From JAEUHM01 sp964538625 (GTDB lineage Bacteria > Verrucomicrobiota > Verrucomicrobiia > Verrucomicrobiales > Verrucomicrobiaceae), in NCBI GenBank assembly GCA_964538625.1, contig CAZIGH010000030.1, positions 1 through 64,000 on the forward strand: 64,000 bases of DNA, written 5' to 3'. Shown here in pieces: positions 59,654 through 64,000 of this stretch. Under the pieces are notes generated by a model. That model was not told where the DNA came from, did not search any database, and saw only the letters and a list, made by a program, of their open reading frames with translations. Within the stretch, counting starts at the first letter, position 1; every line of letters begins with the position of its first letter. Both the position numbers and the translations under genes were made by a program.

Positions 59654-62188
59654 ATGTTTGGAAAATTGCGTTTGGGTGTTCTGGGTTGTCTGGTCTCAAC
59701 GGCCGCGTTGGCCGCAGAGGTGTTCGAGGCGAACAATGGCCGGGAGGCAGAGCTGCCGAAGGGTAAAGAGGCCGACGGCATTCGTGGGGACTTCGTTTTG
59801 AAGAACGACAAGATTGAAGCCCTAGTGTCCCAGAATGCGCCGAACCGCCGCGCGAACATGAGCACCTTTTACGGTGATGATGGTGTTTCACCCGGCTGCT
59901 TGTATGACCTGGCATTGCTGGGCTCGAACAATGACCAGCTTATCTGTTACGGCCCTACCGGGCACGGGCCTGTAAGCTATGTGCGCATCGTTCCAGATGA
60001 AGACAAAAGCAGCGCCGCCGTGGAGTCCGTCAAAACGGCCGCAAGCAACAAAGGGCTCTTCCACCGTGAGGAGTATCGCGTGAAGGACGGCGTGCAGGGT
60101 GTGTTCATCACCACCACCTTGCGGAACGAGACAGATGCGCCGCTGAAGGTAAATACGAAGAGCGACTTCGTGCGCTTTGAGAAGCAGGGAGAAGCCGAGG
60201 ACGGCATCGCCTATGCCACCTCCGTGGATCCTGCGGACAAAGCTGGCTACGCGGTCGCTATTCTGAAGGTGACTGGCACTGAGAAAGTAGGTGGCAGCAT
60301 TGACATTGCCCCCGGTGCAGAGGTGGTGGTGGAGCGTTTCATCGCAGTAGGTACCTCACCTGTGGAGGCGGTGGGCGTCAGCCTTGAGGTGAAGGGAGAG
60401 CCGGTGGGCACTCTGGCCGGTAGCCTGCTGGATGCGGAAGGTAAGCCCGTGGTGAGCGGTGCAGTCATGGTGCCTATGGCCAAGGCGACGATCCCCATCT
60501 TTCCGGACGCCGATGGAAAGTTCAGCGTCAAGGTACGGCCCGGCACACTGGCGCTCACGGCAGAAGACATGGGCCGCAAGAGCGTGAACTATGAGGTCAA
60601 GGTAGGCGCAGGAGAGACAGCCAGCCTGAAGGCCGAGATGAGCGCCGCCAGCCGCATCGTCTTCGACATTAAGGGAGAAGGTGGAGAGAGCCTTCCTTGC
60701 AAAGCCATGTTTGAAGGCATCAACGGCACTGCGCAGCCGGATTTGGGGCCTGTCATGCGTGCCCATGGCTGCAAGGACCAGTATCACAGTGGCAAAGGTC
60801 AGTTCACCGTGGCGCTGCCGCCTGGCAGCTACAAGGTGCGTGTCGTGCGCGGCTTGGAATATGCTTCGCTGGAGAAGACCATCACTCTGGCCGAAGGGCA
60901 GGCGGCGGAGTTCAGCGGTGTCCTGAAAAGAGTCGTGGACACGAAGGGTTGGATCAGTGCGGACTTCCATAACCACACCACGCAGAGTGGTGACAACATC
61001 TGCGGTGTGGCAGATCGGTTGATCAACATCGCAGCGGAGAACATCGAGTTTGCACCCACCACGGAGCACAACCGTCTTTATGACTGGGAACCGCACATCA
61101 AGGAGCTGGGTCTTGCTCCCTGGATCAAAACGGTAAAGGGCATTGAGCTAACCGGTCGCCGCCAACACTTCAATGCCTTTCCATTTGAACCTGAGCCATA
61201 CCTCCAGGACGGAGGGGCCCCGCTGTGGAATGATGATCCTCGCATCACGGCCATTACACTGCGTCGTCACCAGGGAGAGAATCCCACGCGCTGGATCCAG
61301 TTCAACCATCCTGACCTAGCGAACATGTTCCATGACCGGGATGGCGACGGTGTGGCGGATGGTGGTTTCGTGGGCGTGGGCCAGATGATTGATGGCATGG
61401 AGACACAGAACGGAAACGAAGCGAACATTCTTGAAGGTGCTCCATATCGCATCTCCCGTGCGCCCGGCTCGCTCACGTCTCGTGCGAGTCAGGTGCGGGA
61501 GTTTCTTTGGCTTCAGTTGCTGAACCAGGGCGTGCGCGCTACGGCCGTAGCAGTGGCAGATGCTCATGCGGTTTACGGCAATGGTGTGGCAGGCTGGCTC
61601 ACCTACCTCCCTAGCAGCACTGACAACCCGCCGGACATTTCTTGGGACGAGCTCTCGCCAAAAGCCAAGGGTGGCCAGGTCATGCTCACCAACGGCCCCT
61701 TCTTGACCGTGCGCGCTCCCGGAGGAGAAGGCCCCGGAGCGGACGTTCGTGCCACCGGCAGCATCAAGCTGGATGTGAAAGTGCAAGGCACGGACTGGGT
61801 GAAGATCGACCGCGTGCAAGTGCTGGTCAATAGCCGCCCTGATCCAAAGCTCAACTTCACCAAGGAAACGCATGCCGCGATGTTCAAGGAGGGTGTGGTT
61901 CAGTTCGCGGAGCAGATTGAGGTGCCCCTGCAGCAGGACAGTCATCTGATCGTGGTCGCTACCGGAGAGGGCAGCACCATCGTGGGAGGCTATGGCACCA
62001 GTGGGCAGTCCAAGATGAAGCCCTGTGCGTATCACAATCCCATTTATGTGGACGTGGATGGCCATGGTTTCACGCCAAATGGCGACACGCTCGGCTATGA
62101 TCTCCCAGTCATGGGGGTGACAGCGGACAAGGCTCGCGAACTGCTTACCAGAGGCGGTAAGCTCACTCCGGAACCGGAAAAGAAGTGA
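59654..62188 (+). CDS. Exported CehA/McbA-type PHP-domain metallohydrolase
   Basis: An 844-residue protein with a signal peptide (LRLGVLGCLVSTAALAAE). Residues about 25-250 are beta-rich, 255-430 contain two carboxypeptidase-regulatory-like (Ig) repeats (GSLLDAEGKPVVSGAVMVPM), and from about 430 a PHP-type metal domain begins with ADFHNHTTQSGD, TTEHN, FNHPD and VADAHAVYGNG, the His/Asp ligands of the CehA/McbA group. That group includes hydrolases of carbamates and phosphoesters, but most members have no known substrate. The ATG is used because it starts the signal peptide; a TTG 42 bases earlier is less likely. Confidence 0.83.
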   Translation: MFGKLRLGVLGCLVSTAALAAEVFEANNGREAELPKGKEADGIRGDFVLKNDKIEALVSQNAPNRRANMSTFYGDDGVSPGCLYDLALLGSNNDQLICYGPTGHGPVSYVRIVPDEDKSSAAVESVKTAASNKGLFHREEYRVKDGVQGVFITTTLRNETDAPLKVNTKSDFVRFEKQGEAEDGIAYATSVDPADKAGYAVAILKVTGTEKVGGSIDIAPGAEVVVERFIAVGTSPVEAVGVSLEVKGEPVGTLAGSLLDAEGKPVVSGAVMVPMAKATIPIFPDADGKFSVKVRPGTLALTAEDMGRKSVNYEVKVGAGETASLKAEMSAASRIVFDIKGEGGESLPCKAMFEGINGTAQPDLGPVMRAHGCKDQYHSGKGQFTVALPPGSYKVRVVRGLEYASLEKTITLAEGQAAEFSGVLKRVVDTKGWISADFHNHTTQSGDNICGVADRLINIAAENIEFAPTTEHNRLYDWEPHIKELGLAPWIKTVKGIELTGRRQHFNAFPFEPEPYLQDGGAPLWNDDPRITAITLRRHQGENPTRWIQFNHPDLANMFHDRDGDGVADGGFVGVGQMIDGMETQNGNEANILEGAPYRISRAPGSLTSRASQVREFLWLQLLNQGVRATAVAVADAHAVYGNGVAGWLTYLPSSTDNPPDISWDELSPKAKGGQVMLTNGPFLTVRAPGGEGPGADVRATGSIKLDVKVQGTDWVKIDRVQVLVNSRPDPKLNFTKETHAAMFKEGVVQFAEQIEVPLQQDSHLIVVATGEGSTIVGGYGTSGQSKMKPCAYHNPIYVDVDGHGFTPNGDTLGYDLPVMGVTADKARELLTRGGKLTPEPEKK

Positions 62189-62189
62189 G

Positions 62190-62726
62190 GTGAAACCAAC
62201 CGTTTGCACGGCCATCTTTCTATTGGCGGCGGGCTGGCTCGCCGCCAATCCGGAGCCGGACATTCCCGTAAGCTGCGAAGTGAGCGGAGAAGAAATGACC
62301 GTCACGGTGATGGTGGATCCACGCTGCTTCGCGCAGGAGCCGATGTCAGAACGCTGGTTCATGAAGGCAGACTTGGACCACTGTCCGAAGCCTGAGCTGG
62401 AGGCTGTGCTCCGGGAGTGTGAGGAGGCCATCAGCCGTTGGGTGATCTTCGATGGTGGGGCGGCGCTCAGACTTGTTCCCGTTTGGAAGATGTCGTTCAC
62501 CGGACTCGATGACGCTGTGCCGCAGCGTCCGGACGATCCTGTGGTCGTGAAGGCTGCCTGGCGTTTCAAGTTGCCAACGGGGATGACGCGCTGGCGGGTG
62601 TGCTCTCCGGTTGACGCCCGGTTTGCAGTGGTTGTGCGTTACGGACGGGACGGCCAGTGGCAGGACCGGGTAGCCACGTTGTTTCCTGGAGAGTGTGCCC
62701 GCTGGCTTGAGTTGCTTCCTCGCTGA
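62190..62726 (+). CDS. Exported hypothetical protein
   Basis: A 178-residue protein that starts at a GTG one base after the PHP gene stop, with a signal peptide (TVCTAIFLLAAGWLAA). No known domain is recognised. Two Cys and several Trp residues in the mature part (RWFMKADLDHC, RWRVCSPVDARF) suggest a compact periplasmic fold. Tight linkage points to a role together with the PHP protein. Confidence 0.65.
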   Translation: MKPTVCTAIFLLAAGWLAANPEPDIPVSCEVSGEEMTVTVMVDPRCFAQEPMSERWFMKADLDHCPKPELEAVLRECEEAISRWVIFDGGAALRLVPVWKMSFTGLDDAVPQRPDDPVVVKAAWRFKLPTGMTRWRVCSPVDARFAVVVRYGRDGQWQDRVATLFPGECARWLELLPR

Positions 62727-62758
62727 AGGATCCGCTGCGTGGTCAGCGTTGTGGGCGC

Positions 62759-63328
62759 ATGAGTTTGCGTTCTTCCATGCTTCGCGGTGCGCTTGGGTTT
62801 GCCCTAGTAGGAGTGGCCAGTTTCGCCGTGTGGGCCTTCGGTGGGAAGGTATTCGCACCGCTGGGTGGCGAAAAGGCCATGTATGCGGGCTGTGCGCTGG
62901 TGTTTTTGCTCCTGAGCGGGGCACTGCTTCACCCTTTACTCAACGGGCCGGGATCGTATGCTCGCTTCAACAAGGTGTTCTTTCCCGCCTTCTTTCTGTA
63001 TGCGCTGGTGTGGAGCGTACTTTGGTTTGTCATGGGCTTTGGACTTGGAGAGTGGCTGGCTTCCGCCTTCGGATCAGCGGCTTTTGTGTTTGTGAGCGCC
63101 TGCCGTTTGGGTGGTTGGAGAGTGGCTGCTGCCGCCACGCTGGTGCTCTTCCTCACCCACAGTGCGGGCTACTTCTTGGGGGGTGAGTTGTATTACCCGT
63201 CGGATCGTGGGGTCATCATGAAGATGGCTTGGGGGCTGATTTATGGTGTGGGCTTTGGAGCTGGTGTGGGCTATGTGTTCTGGGCACTGCAACGTGCCGC
63301 GGCGAAGGAATATGTGAAGGCAGATTGA
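62759..63328 (+). CDS. Integral membrane protein, function unknown
   Basis: A 189-residue protein with about six hydrophobic spans (GALGFALVGVASFAVWAFGG; YAGCALVFLLLSGALLHPLL; FFPAFFLYALVWSVLWFVMG; AAAATLVLFLTHSAGYFLGG; GLIYGVGFGAGVGYVFWALQ). No motif assigns a function. It lies 32 bases after the exported hypothetical gene and 33 before argS. Confidence 0.7.
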   Translation: MSLRSSMLRGALGFALVGVASFAVWAFGGKVFAPLGGEKAMYAGCALVFLLLSGALLHPLLNGPGSYARFNKVFFPAFFLYALVWSVLWFVMGFGLGEWLASAFGSAAFVFVSACRLGGWRVAAAATLVLFLTHSAGYFLGGELYYPSDRGVIMKMAWGLIYGVGFGAGVGYVFWALQRAAAKEYVKAD

Positions 63329-63361
63329 AAAGCTGCCGGGCTGTCCTAGGCTGCCCGTCCC

Positions 63362-64000
63362 ATGTTTCGCGCCCAGCTTGCCACCAGACTTCAAAACGCT
63401 TTCCACAATGCCGGAGTAGTGATGCCGGAGGGTTATGTGCCCGAAGTGTCGCTCGCTTCAGACACACGCTTCGGCGACTACCAGAGCAACTCTGCCATGG
63501 TGCTGGCCAAACAGCTCAAGATGAATCCTCGTGCACTGGCGGAGCAGGTGAAGGCGGTATTTGTCACGGATGGTCTTTGTGCGGAACCTACGGTAGCAGG
63601 ACCGGGCTTTCTGAACTTCACCATCACTCCGGCAGCGCTCTCAGCTCATTTGAAAGCCATTCGGCAAGATGCAGCCTGCGGTGTGCCTGCGGTGAGTACG
63701 CCGCGAACCATCGTCGTGGATTTCAGCGCGCCAAACATCGCCAAACCGATGCACGTGGGCCACATCCGCAGCACGTTCATAGGTGACTGCTTGGCGCGGG
63801 TGGCTCGGTTTGTGGGCCACAATGTGATTACGGACAATCATATCGGAGACTGGGGCACTCAGTTCGGCATGATCATTCATGGATGGAAGACCATGCTCGA
63901 CCATGAGGCTCTGAAGCAGGACGCCATTCATGAACTCGTTCGCGTTTACAAGCAGGTCAACGCCGCTGCCAAGGCAGACGAGGCCGTAATGGAGAAATGC
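63362..64000 (+). CDS. argS: Arginyl-tRNA synthetase, 5' part (cut by window edge)
   Basis: The first 213 codons of a class I synthetase, open to the right edge. The N-terminal additional domain ends with TRFGDYQSNSAM and GPGFLNFTITP, and the catalytic start DFSAPNIAKPMHVGHIRSTF carries the HIGH-type HVGH motif, followed by NHIGDWGTQFGM. The rest, including the anticodon-binding domain, lies outside the window. Confidence 0.96.
   Translation, partial: MFRAQLATRLQNAFHNAGVVMPEGYVPEVSLASDTRFGDYQSNSAMVLAKQLKMNPRALAEQVKAVFVTDGLCAEPTVAGPGFLNFTITPAALSAHLKAIRQDAACGVPAVSTPRTIVVDFSAPNIAKPMHVGHIRSTFIGDCLARVARFVGHNVITDNHIGDWGTQFGMIIHGWKTMLDHEALKQDAIHELVRVYKQVNAAAKADEAVMEKC

Noticed and set aside
1..64000. 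Mobile elements, prophage, CRISPR arrays, toxin-antitoxin pairs
   Set aside because: No transposase, integrase, phage, Cas or toxin signatures and no regularly spaced repeats were seen on either strand.

Overview
The window looks like chromosomal DNA from a Verrucomicrobiota bacterium of the Prosthecobacter/Verrucomicrobium kind. Evidence: high-GC coding sequence with weak or absent Shine-Dalgarno signals; a DUF1501 protein with a Tat-like signal; a PEP-CTERM protein; large secreted proteins with PA14, PKD and putative-Ig domains; a CehA/McbA-type PHP protein; and a ribosomal protein gene order without rpsN and rpmD, as in Chlamydiae of the same superphylum. The phylum is an inference from these traits. 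I found no tRNA or rRNA gene, CRISPR array, insertion sequence or phage. No stretch longer than about 300 bases lacks a gene.

Layout. 1-5.5 kb (minus): a diheme peroxidase translationally coupled to a giant secreted protein, cut by the window edge, that carries every copper and cofactor residue of the galactose/glyoxal oxidase family. 5.7-12.4 kb (plus): a surface-glycan cluster (GT-C-like membrane protein, wecB, polysaccharide deacetylase, GT2 glycosyltransferase, FAD oxidoreductase, EamA transporter). 12.5-15.1 kb: rsfS, a degenerate receiver protein, trpF and a sugar isomerase-like gene, closed by a strong terminator. 15.2-18.7 kb: a LuxR-type regulator, a perfect 16-bp palindrome and an FG-GAP secreted protein. 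18.9-26.4 kb: acetyltransferase, a TrhO-RluA fusion, DUF1501, a PEP-CTERM trypsin-like protease, a LysR regulator opposite a flavin halogenase-like enzyme, and a zinc-ribbon membrane protein. 26.4-30.3 kb: aspS opposite an NSS transporter with its tiny MetS-like partner.

30.4-47.5 kb (plus) is one long translation locus: a leader with promoter and attenuator-like hairpins, then rpsL-rpsG-fusA-rpsJ-rplC-rplD-rplW-rplB-rpsS, an unexpected exported coiled-coil gene, then rplV-rpsC-rplP-rpmC-rpsQ-rplN-rplX-rplE-rpsH-rplF-rplR-rpsE-rplO-secY-map. tuf, rpsN, rpmD and the whole alpha operon (infA, rpmJ, rpsM, rpsK, rpsD, rpoA, rplQ) are not here; map is followed instead by a HisA-MTHFS fusion gene.

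47.5-52.4 kb: aroE and a prepilin peptidase with a large insert, a VanX-like dipeptidase, cdsA and a DUF6807 (PmoA-like) protein. 52.4-58.3 kb: a coherent nucleoside/ribose salvage operon (LacI regulator, lipoprotein binding protein, permease, two exported nucleoside hydrolases, ribokinase) that lacks its ABC ATPase. It is followed by metX, a large exported PHP protein, two small hypothetical genes and the 5' part of argS, cut by the right edge.
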